Shown: piece after piece, positions 53,229-64,000 of the stretch | Position numbering within the stretch: the stretch's first letter is position 1 | Layout: the number at the start of each line of letters is the position of its first letter | DNA from: Adiantum capillus-veneris | Lineage: Eukaryota > Streptophyta > Polypodiopsida > Polypodiales > Pteridaceae | DNA: 64,000 bases | Assembly (NCBI GenBank): GCA_014529385.2 | Contig: CM043970.1 | Location: 49,717,898-49,781,897, forward strand | Direction: 5' to 3' | The notes under the pieces: generated by a model | Seen by the model: the letters and a program-made list of their open reading frames with translations, nothing else | The model's database searches: none | Told to the model about the DNA's origin: nothing | Position numbers and translations under genes: made by a program

Positions 53229-54273
53229 CCGAAAACAAAAAGTCTCAATAATTGGTTCACTTGTTGGCTCTCCTTTGTAGGGCTTAAGTAGGCTCACATG
53301 AAAAGCATTGTGTATGAGCCAATGGTTTGGCAACTTGAGTTGGTAAGCCGTTTCATTGATGGGCTTCAAGATTTGGAAAGGACCATAGTATCTTTTTGCT
53401 AGCTTAGCATAATACCTTTGATGGCCCGTAGGATTCTTGCCCATCGTTTGCCTCAATTGAGCCTTTGGAAACTTAAGTAAGACCCAATCATTTTCTTTGA
53501 ACGTTAAAGCCCTTCTGTGCTTGTCAGCAACAACAGCTTTTGGCCTTTGTTGAGAGATGGATATAGCCTCCTTAATCTTTTGAAAAGATTCTTGTAGGTC
53601 ACGGCTATACTCATCGACAACGAAGATCTTCCCATGTACTTTTAGTAGCAAGGGAATTTTAGATCTTCCTTCGATGATCTCAAAAGGTGCTTTTTCTATA
53701 GAAGTATGTACAGTATTATTGTAGGCATACTCTACAAGAGGAAAGTACTTTTCCCATTGTGAGCGTTGATCTACTTTGATAACATAAATCTTTAGTAGAT
53801 CGAGTATTGTAAGATTGGCTATCTCACTTTGGCCATCCGTTGTGGGTGATAAGCCGAAGAGAAATTCAATCTTGTGCCTCGATTTTCAAAGAGATCTTTG
53901 TAGAAATTACTGGTCATTCTAGGATCTCTATCTGACACGATCGATGTTGGTAATCCATGGTGTTTGAAAATCTGTAATATAAAGAGAGTTGCCATTTGGT
54001 GTGCCTTAATAGTCTTTTTGACAGGAATAAAGTGTGCTTGCTTACTAAACGTGTCGACTATTGTCCATATTCCCGTATTCCCATGGATAGACTTGGGTAA
54101 TCCAAAGATAAAATCCATGGATATACTCTTCCATGGTGAATTTGGGATAGGAGGCAATGGCTAGAGTAATCCAGGTTGCTTCCCTCTATCATATTTGGTC
54201 TTTTGGCATACTACACATTTTGAGACATACTCTTGTATGTCCACTTTCATGGTAGGCCAATAGAAGTACCTTT
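53229..54273 (-). pseudogene. Chromovirus H integrase
   Basis: CVVCQKTKYDRGKQPGLL is the zinc-finger tail, followed by a TAG at 54161-54163 exactly where element A has CAG (GLLQPLPIP). The core shows SMDFIFGLPKS, VSDRDPRMTSNFYKDLF and FSSAYHPQ. The tail reads RYYGPFQILKPINETAYQLK and WLIHNAFHVSLLKPYKGEP. Several frameshifts lie near 53800. The gene is cut near 53229 by family C LTR sequence, so any chromodomain is lost or beyond the break. Confidence 0.88.
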
Positions 54274-55241
54274 CTACTCCTCAAAGAGTAGGTTGAATGT
54301 CTCTATGCTCCACATAGGGAGGAGCATGGGATTCATACATGACTTTCTCACACGAAGGGAGTGGGTAAAACATAGCCTATTGACATCGTGCAAGGTGAAC
54401 AGTTCCTCTTTCTTCCCCAAAGCAAGGGCTGGCATTAAGACTCTAAAGTCAAGGTTAGTAGTAGCATACTCGTCTATCATAGAAGATAGATCAGTGTGAG
54501 ACACCGCATTAACTTTTGGTGGATCGTGAAAGTGCATCGGCCACTTGATTGTGCTTACTAGCAATGTGAGCAATATGGAAATTAAATTGCAAAAGAAAAT
54601 TTTCCCACCTCATTTGTTTGTCGAAAAGCTTGGTTTGGGTCATGAAGCACTTGAGGCTTTGGTGGGGTCGGTTTGTAAAATAAATAGAGTCTCCAATAAA
54701 TAATGCTTCCATGTGTCTAGGGCATGTAGAATAGCTAAAAGCTCTTTCTCATAAATGTCTAAGACACGTTCATCGGTATTGAGCCTTCGGCTCTCATATG
54801 CTATGGCATGCCCTTCTTGGAGCAAGACTGCTCCAAGGCATTCACCACCACAAGCATCACATTGGGAGAGATCCGAAAGCGTGAGGACTAGATGGGAGGT
54901 AAGCTTCTCTTTGAGCTTGTCAAATGCTTTTTGCTCCTTAGCAGTCCATAAATACTTAATGTTCTTCTTTGTTAAGTCATGTAATGGTCCTGCTATTTGA
55001 GAAAATTTTGCTATGAAGTGTCTATAGTATGCACACATACCAATAAATCTTCTTATCTCATGTAGATTCCTTGGATTAGGGCATGCCTTTATTACCTCTA
55101 ACTTTGATGGATCCATACGGGTACCATCTTGAGAGATAATATGACATACGAATTGAATCTCTTAGAGGTAAAATTCGCTTTTCTTTTGGTTAAGAAAAAG
55201 CGTGTTCTCCCTCAATGCTTGAAAAATCATTTGGAGATGTT
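54274..55241 (-). pseudogene. Chromovirus H RT thumb and RNase H
   Basis: 55116-54640 encodes NPRNLHEIRRFIGMCAYYRH, DLTKKNIKYLWTAKEQKAFD and LNTDERVLDIYEKELLAILH (RNase H, Y-x-x-x-E-x-E-L-L-A). 54712-54509 adds ENFLLQFNFHIAHIASKHNQ and VADALSR, the closing RNase H motif. The frames overlap with a shift near 54660. The region then passes into the linker before integrase. Confidence 0.88.
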
Positions 55242-55243
55242 GC

Positions 55244-55783
55244 TTATGTTCCTCCAAAAACTTGGAGTAGATGATGATATCTCACAAAGAATACTCCAGT
55301 GAATTTGCGGTAGGGTCTAAATATTTTCTCCATTAGATGATTGAACATAGCTGGTGCATTAGTCAAGCCAAAAGGCATGACTAGATATTCATAAAGACCA
55401 AACGTTGTGCAAAACCCGGTCTTTAGGAGATCTTCATCCACTATCCTTATTTGATGATAGCCACTTTTAAGGTCAATCCTACTGAAGTAGGTAGAGCCTT
55501 GTAGCTTATTAAACAGATCTTCTACCCGAGGCACAGGAAATCTATTTTTGATAGTGATATGGTTAGTGCTCTAGAGTCCACATACATACGGTATGTACCA
55601 TCTTTCTTTTGCACTAAAAGGACTGGAGAACAAAAGAGAGAGGAGCTAGGCCTCACCATCCCTTTGTCTACCAATTCTTGTACTTGCCTTATGTTGTCCT
55701 CTTTTTGAGCTTGAGAAACTTGATAAGGAGGCTTGTTAGGCGGTGAGCTTCCTGGAAGGAGCTCAATGTGATGGTCATCATCC
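55244..55783 (-). pseudogene. Chromovirus H reverse transcriptase, N-terminal part
   Basis: VQELVDKGMVRPSSSLFCSP and [20 protein letters not shown] (55590-55700), then [40 protein letters not shown]. The catalytic F-V-D-D is destroyed by a two-base deletion (reads [11 protein letters not shown] at about 55280). HIELLPGSSPPNKPPYQVSQ marks the entry to RT at about 55775. Nothing of protease or gag was recognised upstream, so H is truncated near 55783. Confidence 0.88.
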
Positions 55784-56707
55784 CCTCAATTTGGAGGTTG
55801 TTGGGAGTCCCGTCGTTGTAATAGCTCCAATGACCAACAAAATTATCAATTCGAAGGCATGAGCTACCCGGCTTGGCATGGAAACACTCACATGGTTAGT
55901 GAGATAATCGTCGCAATACAAATGGTTAACTCTATGAGGTGAGCTTCTCAGCCTATGGAGGAGCTAAGCCGCAATGAAGGGAAATCTCCATATCCACTTC
56001 TCTTTACCTCTAATCAACCCAATCACACACACTACGATTGCAAGACGCGCACAATACTAATCCTATCATACAACACACTAATTGCAAGCACACACACACA
56101 TAGATCTATCGAGCACCACACGCCAATCAAACCTACATGCACACACAAGCAAAAGAGGGCAATCACACAAGATTAGAGAGGGATTAATCACTAATTAGTT
56201 AAGATCTAGTTAATCTAAGCATCATAGGCAACCATAAGAAGTAAGAGAGAGGCATAGTCAGAGAGAATGAATCATTGATTAGTGTTAGCAAGGAGAAGCT
56301 CAAGGACTCCATAGCCACACACCTCAAGAGCTCTCACCAAAGAGTGCTCTCAACAAATGAGCTTGAGAACCCTAATTTCTTTTACACATTGCCTTATATA
56401 CCTAGGGTAAAAATATGCAATGTCCGACCGCCCAAGGCCTTTAGGCCTCACCACTTACTGCATCTGCAACCTAGGCACAATATGTGACCTATTTTTTACA
56501 ACTTGGAACTCCCATTGAGCCCATAACACATTAAAATATTACAATGGCTTGAAATAAATCAAGAATTTATAATAAGTGACCATTTTGGAAAAACGTGAAA
56601 AATGTGTAACTCCAATCTTTATTGCTTCTTCATGTTGATTTTCAATGTGCATCTGTACGTCTTTGGTCTTTAGCAGCTTTTGTTAACTGACGTTGACTCA
56701 GTTAACA
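55784..56707 (-). repeat. Putative 3' LTR region of element J
   Basis: On the minus strand TGTTAACTGAGTCAACGTCA starts at 56707 directly after a polypurine tract, as an LTR should. The other end is not defined, and no second copy lies in the window (it would be upstream of J, beyond 62350). A short palindrome occupies 56682-56706. CA-rich words fill 56020-56170. Confidence 0.5.
56682..56706. repeat. Palindrome at LTR J start
   Basis: GTTAACTGA and TCAGTTAAC are perfect inverted 9-mers separated by seven bases. Confidence 0.9.
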
Positions 56708-56725
56708 TTCTCCCCTTCCTATTTT
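56708..56725 (-). promoter_or_regulatory. Polypurine tract of element J
   Basis: AAAATAGGAAGGGGAGAA on the minus strand abuts TGTTAACTG. Confidence 0.75.
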
Positions 56726-57990
56726 AGTGTCCATCCTCGGGCACTGTTGAAAATGTCCGTGGAGGCTGTGGAAGGTTTTTGATTGGTTGTTGATGGGCTG
56801 ATTGTCTTCATTTGTCGTTGAATTTGTTGATGAGGTTCAATTTGCTGCAGCATCTTCTTGGTCGAATGTCTGTTGTGAGATGATGTTGCATTTGTCCGTT
56901 GTGATAGCATAATGATGAGGCTACTGTTTATTTATGAAAAATATGGACAAGGGAAGTAGAATGATGAGGTCCTAAATTAGGGTTTAATACCTGGATGACC
57001 GAAGGAAAAAAACCTAGGGAAGAAAAGCGCCTTTGGGATGCATGCATTATTGGAGTACTTATTAGCATGGAAAATATTAATAAAGTACTGAAGGTATTAT
57101 TCACTGATAGATATGGAATTAAAAAATGTGATATCCGTGGAAGTGTACTAGGCGGACGCCAATTTACCAAGGTCAGCACCAAACGATGGGAGCGTTGGGT
57201 AGTCACCAAGCCTGCTATTCGCCCAGTATTGACTTCACTAAATTTTGTCCTTCTGTTGCCGGTTATCATGCCCCAAGGTCTTTGCTGGCACTTGTAAACG
57301 GATATAACACCAAGGTCAACACCAAGCGATAGGGAACATTGGGCAATCCCCAAGCTTCTTCTTCACCTGGTATTGACTCCATTGAATTTTTTCTTACCGT
57401 TGTCAGTTGTCGTGCCCCAAGGTCTTTGCCATCACCTGTAATGGTTTTAACATCAAGGTCAACCCCAAGCAATAGGGAGCATTGGGGTAGTCCCCAAGCT
57501 TCCTACTCGTTCAGTAGTGACTCCATTGCATGACTTGCTGGCTAGCATGACATTGGTTTGTTGCCTGTTGTAGTCCACTCAAGGTGCATGAGTGGAAGCA
57601 AAAAGAGTGTCTAATGCATATGTCCAATGATGGGACATTCTATTTATGCATACACAAAAATGCATGTGAAACAATATGCTGTGCAAGAATGATTTTGAGG
57701 GGTAATTTAGAAAGATGCTGTAACTATAAAAGCATATGACATGGCTTTGTAAGCTGGCATCCCTTTAAGAATGGTTTTTTTCGTCGAGGATATGTGCTCT
57801 CATCTTACTGTGCACTGTGCGTGAGTGTTGGACTCCACGACACTCCACCAATTGTAAGTTAGTAGACTTCGACTCTTATGCTCATCTCATCCAGCATGAG
57901 CAACATGACTTTAGATATACTCAATTCTTCTAGCTTGAGCATAAGACTAATAGCTACGACTCTTAGCACAGAATTTAATATGACTTGAAG
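56726..57990 (-). other. Element J 3' region with tandem repeats
   Basis: A minus frame at 56910-56719 (MKTISPSTTNQKPSTASTDI) ends at the polypurine tract and resembles the hydrophilic end of an element, with no domain. Between 57000 and 57990 no coding motif was found, only the tandem array at 57168-57540. Confidence 0.45.
57168..57540. repeat. Tandem repeat, about 140 bp x 2.6
   Basis: Units begin (A)CCAAGGTCA(A/G)CACCAA near 57168, 57310 and 57450. They share CCCCAAGGTCTTTGC, TATTGACTCCATTGAATTTT and GGGAGCATTGGG with substitutions. Confidence 0.85.
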
Positions 57991-58249
57991 CTTTCGGACT
58001 AATGCTTTGCTCATTTCATGGCTCAACAGCCCGCCGACTCTGACTATGCCAAAGAGTGTTTTTTACACCTTGGCGACTTGACTTTTTACGTTCTTGAGCT
58101 TACTACAAACATTTCTTCAGGTAAAAGTAAGCTTGAAAAAAGAGGATTAGTGAAGGACCAAGTTGGCATTGAAGGTTTCTTTGGCCATACCTGTTTTATC
58201 ATCTTTGAATCTACATTTGCGTTGGTTGGGTCGTCCTTCTTTGACTGTG

Positions 58250-61200
58250 AAGACTCCATTATCTGTTTGATTTTCCAAATAGGCCTGTTGATAGGAGTCT
58301 TTGATGTTGTTGTAGGCCTCTGTTGATCGTTGACATTTGACTTTTGACTAGGAGCATTGGAAGACTTAGGAATCCAAATATCTTAATGACCTTTGCATCT
58401 CCATTGTTGACTTTGCTTTGCTCTAGGTCTTGTTGATTCCTTGAGATCTTCATGCAGGTTTGGTGTAGTTGCAGTTGGCTTGTGGTTGATTGGTAGCCAA
58501 ATCTTTGTATAGCCTGTGTAGAATCCTTGTCCAAGAGGAACATTCTTTGAGATCCATCTTCTTTCTGTGTCCTCTTGAGAGTTGTGGTTGACTTTAGCAT
58601 CTTTCAATGTTGCTTTGTTGTATACCTGCTGCTTAGGTATTCTAGGACATTGTCGAGGTTGATACCTTGTGGGACTTCTTTCTTGGGAGGGACTTGAAGT
58701 TACTTCATATGCTCTTACCTTCGGTTTTGGTACCCATATGTGTATGTTACCTTCATAGTACTCTTGTTATTTTAAGCTCCATTGTGATGCTATCCATCCC
58801 ATGTGTTTGTCTTTTTGTGTTGATTTCTTGTCTTTAATCCAAACCGGATCATTGACTTTGACTAAACTTCTTGGAACCAACACTTGCTTGAATTTCCTTT
58901 GATTTCTTGAGTATTGGGCTAATATACCTTTGCTTTTCTGGGTGTATCCTTAAAGGTTTTAGTTGGTTCAACAATTGACTTGAAGTTTTGAAAGCTTGAC
59001 TCGCTTGAAGAAGCTGATCCATGAGGGTTCTTTGATATAGAGGCATATGTTGTCACAACTTCTTTGCTAGTCGGTGGAAGGTCCACTTTAGCTTTACCTT
59101 TGTCTGCTGATTCAACTGGCACTGTCTGATTGATCTTTGGGCTTCCTATTTCTTCTTGGTTGTCTGCAACCCCATTCTTCTTAACTTCTGGCTTTGGTGG
59201 CATTCTCTGCTCAATAGCTATTGTGGTTGCTCTTTGTTCTGTTTGATCTTCACCTCTTATTTCCTGATTTACTTTTAAGCTCTTATGAAGCTTTGTCCAA
59301 TGGAGATGAATCATCTTCCATAAGATCTGCTTTGATATTAGTCTCCATTCTAAATGTGCTTGAGGACTTTGTGATGTCGTCCGCGGGTGACCAGTCTTGA
59401 TCTCCATTCTTGGTTGTCTCTGAAGACTCCGTCATGTTTGAATTCTATATCTCTGACATCTTCTGAGCCATTGGCATTCCCATTATGATGTCGTCTAGCA
59501 TATCCTTTGCTGTGATCACATGGAATTGAGCTGTGATGATTTGTGAACTTACTTCAATGGTGGTGGAGATGATTCCCCAGCATTCTGCTCGTTTGTTTCC
59601 TGATATACTCACAAATTCAGGAGCATCTTCCAGTTGTGGTTGTCCACATCTTTTCCAAGTGCGACAAGACATGAGGTTCTTGTCTAGCTGAAAATCTTGC
59701 TTTACTTCACTTGTCAGTTTTTCTTCGTTTTCACCAACAATGTTGCACTTGATCGTCTCAGGATTTGTGTTTGATTTGACTTCTTTTGCTATGGCAGCAT
59801 CCTTTGGTTGAGCTTTATTTGCAATTTCTTTGCTTTGACCACGTGTTTTAATCGATGTTGACTCCATTGGCTTTAATATTGCACTTTTTTGCAATTGTTG
59901 AGCATTGTCCTCCTGCATTTGAGTAACCTTTGATCTTAAAAGATCCATTGTACTTTCTGGCAGAATCTGTCTCTTTGGAGGAGATTTTGGTGGTGACCTT
60001 TGTGTAGCCTTCTAGACTTTAGCTTTCACTGACTTTGACTTTTCTGTCACCTGTTTTGGTAGCTTGAGGCTTTGCACCATCTTTAGATAGTCTTTGGCTT
60101 CAGTCCCGCCATCCGTATGGGTCTGTACAAGATCATGGTCTTGCTGATATTCATTACCATGTGCATCTTGATATACATATGTGAGCTTGATCACATATAA
60201 TTGTTTGAACACTATGGGCTTTGTTGGCTTTTGACTCTGACTTGTGGAGATCAACTGAAACTTTTGTCCTTGATGATCTTCATATAAGCATTTGTTTGCA
60301 GACTCTCATGGAATCTGGGTCAATTGGAAACTTCCAACAACCATATGGTCTTTCAATGGTTTCTGCCTTGAAGGGGTCTGTTGGCTAGTAGCCCTAGGGC
60401 TTCTAATTGGTGTAGCATTTCCCGGCACATAAGCTAAGCTTGATGGATTTACAGCTCCCCCCTTCCTAGGGTGATCACTATAACCTGCTTCATTGTAAGA
60501 GTTCAAAATTGTTTGGCTTTGATTTAGTCTCACCTTTTGGGACTGTGAAGGTACACTTTGGCTAGCATTGTTGACATTTGGTATCTGTAAACCTTCTGCA
60601 TAGTTTCCTATGTATCTTCTTGAAACATGACAAATTATTCCCCAAGTCAAGCTGTAGATAGCATTATCTTTGCCCTGATATTGTCTATCCCATGGGTCTC
60701 CTATGATATAAGCTTATGTGGTTTCAGGGCCCAAGGCATCATAGATGCTAGACTCTCATCTATATCTATGACTGTTTTGGTCAAAGTATATACTTGTTTG
60801 GTCACAACATTGAAGCTTGATTTCCAATGGAGGAGAGTTTGGCTCTGAACAAATTTTTGAGCTCACTCGGGTAATATCCTTGAACTCTAGAGAGGATGGG
60901 CTATAATAGATTCTTTCCTCTGAAATGAACAATCCTTTTTGATCTATCACTGGATCCACTTCTATGAGCTGGTATAAGGGCAGTTCAAACACTGGTTGAG
61001 CCTTTTTGTACAGTTTTTCTTTTTGGTCTACATAGTGTGCATATGAATTATATGTACCATACAAAGCTAACGTCATTCTGTTTGATGTGTCCCTTAGACT
61101 CGTGAATGATTGCACACTAGTGGCAGTGGATGCAAAATCATTTGCAAATTTAACAGTTTTTTCAACCTTTGGTGATATCTCGACACCTTTACTAAATTCA

Positions 61201-62330
61201 TGCAAGAATTTGTTGTTCAAAGAATCAATTTAAGCTTTTCAAGTGCCTGTGCATCTTTATGCTCATTTTGAACTTGCAGTGTTTTTATTGGTGCTTCTAA
61301 TGGTAATGCTGAATCATCTGATTGCATTAAAAGTGACGAGTTAGATGCACTTACATCGAGATTCACATTTCCACTTTGCTTTGTACCTTGCTTGGTAGTT
61401 GATGTATCCCTGTTGTCAGGATTTCTTGGACAATCTTCAAAAAAATGTCTACCTTTTCGTCCACAATCTGAGCAATACGCCATGACTGGTGGTATTTTGC
61501 TTGGTTCTGTCATGTCAGGCTCTTGCTAAGAAGCTTCAACTTCTGTGCTTGCCAAATTATCGGTTTCTTCTTTCAAAACACTGAGCATCAAGCTGTAGAT
61601 TGCTCCGTCTTGATCTTTATACCGTCTTTGGCTTGGTTTCCCAATTAGATTGGCTTCAATTGGTCGATCTGTTGGATCTTGCAATTGTGGCTCTCGTCTA
61701 TAGATCTGACCACTGTAATCCATGTACAATGACCTTGATTGCATATGCACTAACTAAATGGTTTGCTGGCTTGTGCAGATTTCTAGATAAACACTTGGGT
61801 TGATGTTTTGCACTTCTATTTGCACTTCATCTTTTAGCTTGCAATACCTGGCTCCACTGAAGTCTGTGAGCATCTGGGCGTTTTCTGAATCTGGCTTTAC
61901 TCTGATCAATAGGATCTTGGCTCCTGTGCTGCTTTTACTGCTCATTAGATATATATGGCCTTCTGAATCTATGTACAAGACTTTGTCTCCATTGTAGCCA
62001 TATAGTTGTAAAATATGGTCTTGTGCAGTTGTGCATGTGTTGCCACTGCTATTGGCTTGTCCTACTGTACTTGAAATCTAAGCTCGATTTGAGTCCATGT
62101 TGGCTTGTTCTGTAAAAACTGTCAATTGGCATATTTTGACGTTTCTTAGTAGAATTTCTTCTGGTCGGCTTGATAAAACTGCTTGTGTCAAAGCACTTTT
62201 GTAGTTGACCGCTCTTCAGACTCACCGAGTTGATTAACTCTAGCTTGACTGTGTCAGAATTGATTTGGACCTTTGAAATGATGAAAATCTGGGCCTTGAA
62301 CATATTAATATGTTATCCACCGTGATTGGT
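58250..62330 (-). pseudogene. Element J polyprotein (zinc knuckle, repeats, protease-like), lineage unknown
   Basis: About 4 kb of minus-strand frames in series. 62303-61526: repeated MYIDSEGHIYLMSSKS, LYMDYSGQIYRREPQ and IGKPSQRRYKDQDGAIYSLM. 61513: YCSDCGRKGRHFFEDC, a knuckle with five rather than four residues before His. 60720: a second IGDPWDRQYQGKDNAIYSL. 59445-59600: SQIITAQFHVITAKDMLDDI and IMGMPMAQKM, like a retroelement protease end. 58300-58900: Lys/Gln-rich with W-x-P-K words (IWVPKPK, IWLPINHK, IWIPKSS). TAG stops at 62049, 61754 and 61526 interrupt open frames. No RT or integrase motif was seen. I cannot assign the lineage. Confidence 0.5.
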
Positions 62331-62470
62331 CGATTTTCGGCTTGATTTTGACAAATTTAGAAAGTTGTATGCTGCTCACGGTTTCGAGTTGATTGTTTTC
62401 TCACCGGCTGATCTAATTCACTTTTGCATGGTTTACGTGGTGTGACTCTTTGACGATGCTTTTGTGAGGT
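62331..62470. other. Spacer upstream of element J polyprotein
   Basis: No LTR end or primer site was recognised. Confidence 0.35.
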
Positions 62471-63250
62471 GTGCGCTGTACGCTTTTTGGCTTTGCTTTT
62501 GCTATTCAACCTCGTTCTGGCTTTTACTGGCTCTTTTTGGCTTTTTTGGACAACTTCTGTCTTTTTTTGACATTTTCGGTGACTTGCTTTTTATTTTTCC
62601 TAATTATTTGCAAAATTTTGAATTTTCTAAATTTTTGGTCTTTTTATGATTTTTTACTATTTTTTGGGAAAGTTTTGATTTTCTATGAATTTTTAAGGGA
62701 TTTTTTTTTAGTTTTTTTGATTTTTTCGGACAACTTTGGATTTTTTGTGAGTTTTTTACTATTTTTGTGATTTATCTGTGGGATTTTTGGGTTTTCATTG
62801 ATTTTTCTATGTGTTTTTTGTTTTTTTTGTGAATTTTTCAATCCTTTTTATGAGTTTTCTATAAAGTTTTTTAGAAAGATTTTTAAATTTTTTGTGAGTT
62901 TTCTTATGTTTTTCTATTTTTTTGTGAATTTTTTGATATAAATTTTTTTATTTTTTGTGAATTTTTTGATATAAATTTTTTTTATTTTTTGTGAATTTTC
63001 AAACTCTTTAAAATTTTTGAGTTTTTTATGTTTTTCTTTTTTCCCTTTTTTTAATTTAGTTTTTATCCCATTTATTGATTTTTTATGAGTTTTTGTTTTT
63101 TTATTATTTTTTGATTTTTATTCAATTTATGCTTTTTTATAAAAGAAATTGTGATTTTTTTAAAAAGAACCCTTTTTTATTTTTTTGTGAGTTTTTAATT
63201 GTATTTTAATGTATTTTTTACCCTTTTTTTGGAGTTTTTTTAAAATGTAA
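62471..63250. other. T-rich low-complexity region
   Basis: Nearly 800 bases are dominated by TTTT runs with recurring TTTTTTGTGAATTTTT and TTTTTATGATTTTT-like words (for example 62929-63000, where TTTTTGTGAATTTTTTGATA repeats). It looks like an expanded degenerate repeat. Open frames here (62471-62770) are compositional artefacts. Confidence 0.75.
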
Positions 63251-63590
63251 ATTGAAATAAAATAAAATAAAATTCACCTTACCTGGCTTACCTACTGGCT
63301 GGCCTGGCGTTGAGACTGACGCTGGCAGTACCGCGTGCAGCGTGCGAGGGGGAGTGGGTAGCCTGGCGTGTGCAGTCAGCGGGGAAGGAGGGTGCGTGCA
63401 AGGGAGGCTGGAGCAGGGCACGAATCCTGGGGCCGGGACTACACGACAAACGCCTACCCGTGCTGTCGCTCTCCTATAAAAGGGCTGCGGAATGCCACGA
63501 GTGTGGTGTGTGTGTGTGTGAAGATGCGAAGAGAGAGAGTTAGAGAGAAAAAGGGAGAGGGAGAGTAAAGGTGGAGAGAGAAAAAGAGGG
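63251..63590. other. Unassigned GC-richer stretch
   Basis: CTATAAAAGGGCTGCGG at about 63473 resembles a TATA element on the + strand. It lies upstream of GA-rich DNA, but no gene follows within the window. Open frames are not recognised. Confidence 0.3.
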
Positions 63591-63659
<69 letters not shown>

Positions 63660-63695
63660 AAGGAGGGGTTTACACGGGCAGGGGATTGAGGGGGA

Positions 63696-63758
<63 letters not shown>

Positions 63759-63920
63759 TTAGAGAGGAGAGAGAGTGAGAGTTAGGGAAAATGAGAGAGA
63801 GAGAGAATAAGTTTAAATTAGAGAAAGAGAGACATAGGAAGAGAGAGAAAAAAGGGAATAGGTGAAGAGAGAGAGTGATTGTGTGTGTGTGTGTGTGTGA
63901 GTGTGGTGGGTGGTGTTCAC
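63591..63920. repeat. Clustered (GA)n and (GT)n microsatellites
   Basis: (GA)n at about 63593-63655 and 63698-63754, GA-rich sequence to 63875, then (GT)n at about 63878-63898. Serine- or arginine-rich frames across them are artefacts. Confidence 0.93.
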
Positions 63921-64000
63921 CCGGAAAGAGAAGAAGAAGAGGAAGAAAGTTTTAACGTTGCAGGAAATTATTGCAAAAGTCCCACCGTTCGCCACCAACA
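63921..64000. other. Window end, nothing recognised
   Basis: The last 80 bases show no motif. A minus-strand frame across them is only partly outside the GA tract. Confidence 0.4.

Overview
This window is nuclear DNA of a land plant and consists almost entirely of transposable elements. I found no intact host gene. The evidence is layered LTR retrotransposons with plant-type initiator-Met primer binding sites, Ty3/Gypsy chromoviruses, very long GA/TC microsatellites, and fragments of plant genes (PPR protein, DUF1639 protein, armadillo-repeat kinesin, cytosolic Ile-tRNA synthetase, probable long-chain-alcohol oxidase). A fern or another plant with a very large, slowly purged genome fits best, partly from the style of the PPR fragment; this is inference.

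Layout. 1-2360: 3' part of a + strand chromovirus (A) with internal deletions, a chromodomain and a 3' LTR. 2803-10996: element B (LTR, primer site, gag start), whose gag is split at 3616 by a solo LTR of family C (target duplication CAACG). That solo LTR is itself split by a complete minus-strand C element at 4799-10549 (target duplication AAATA). C carries gag and a protease-like region but no recognisable reverse transcriptase or integrase. 11330-13746: a minus-strand relative of B (D). 13984-17498: element E, again gag/protease only, with two tandem-repeat blocks. 18160-18400: fragment of a probable alcohol oxidase. 18510-22257: a degenerate minus-strand Helitron of the Helentron type (zinc ribbon, Rep, PIF1 helicase and an endonuclease/exonuclease/phosphatase domain).

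24349-55783 is a four-layer nest. Chromovirus H (pol at 53220-55783) has its 3' LTR interrupted by element F (177-bp LTRs at 24498 and 51667). F is interrupted by the large minus-strand Gypsy element G (483-bp LTRs at 29369 and 49160, target duplication TCTGT). The G integrase gene is interrupted by a 9.1-kb DNA transposon at 34678-43785 with 17-bp terminal inverted repeats and an 8-bp target duplication, CCACAGCT. This transposon carries same-strand fragments of at least four unrelated plant genes, some with introns.

55784-62350 holds the end of another minus-strand retroelement (J). It encodes a zinc-knuckle polyprotein with internal repeats that I cannot assign to a lineage. 62470-64000 is T-rich DNA followed by long GA tracts.

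The elements do not work together. They record successive insertions, and nearly all are broken. In-frame stops in otherwise open retroelement frames are mostly TAG, often where a relative has CAG, which points to decay by deamination of methylated cytosine at CHG sites. Coordinates of degraded frames are approximate. Translations and repeat comparisons were made by eye.
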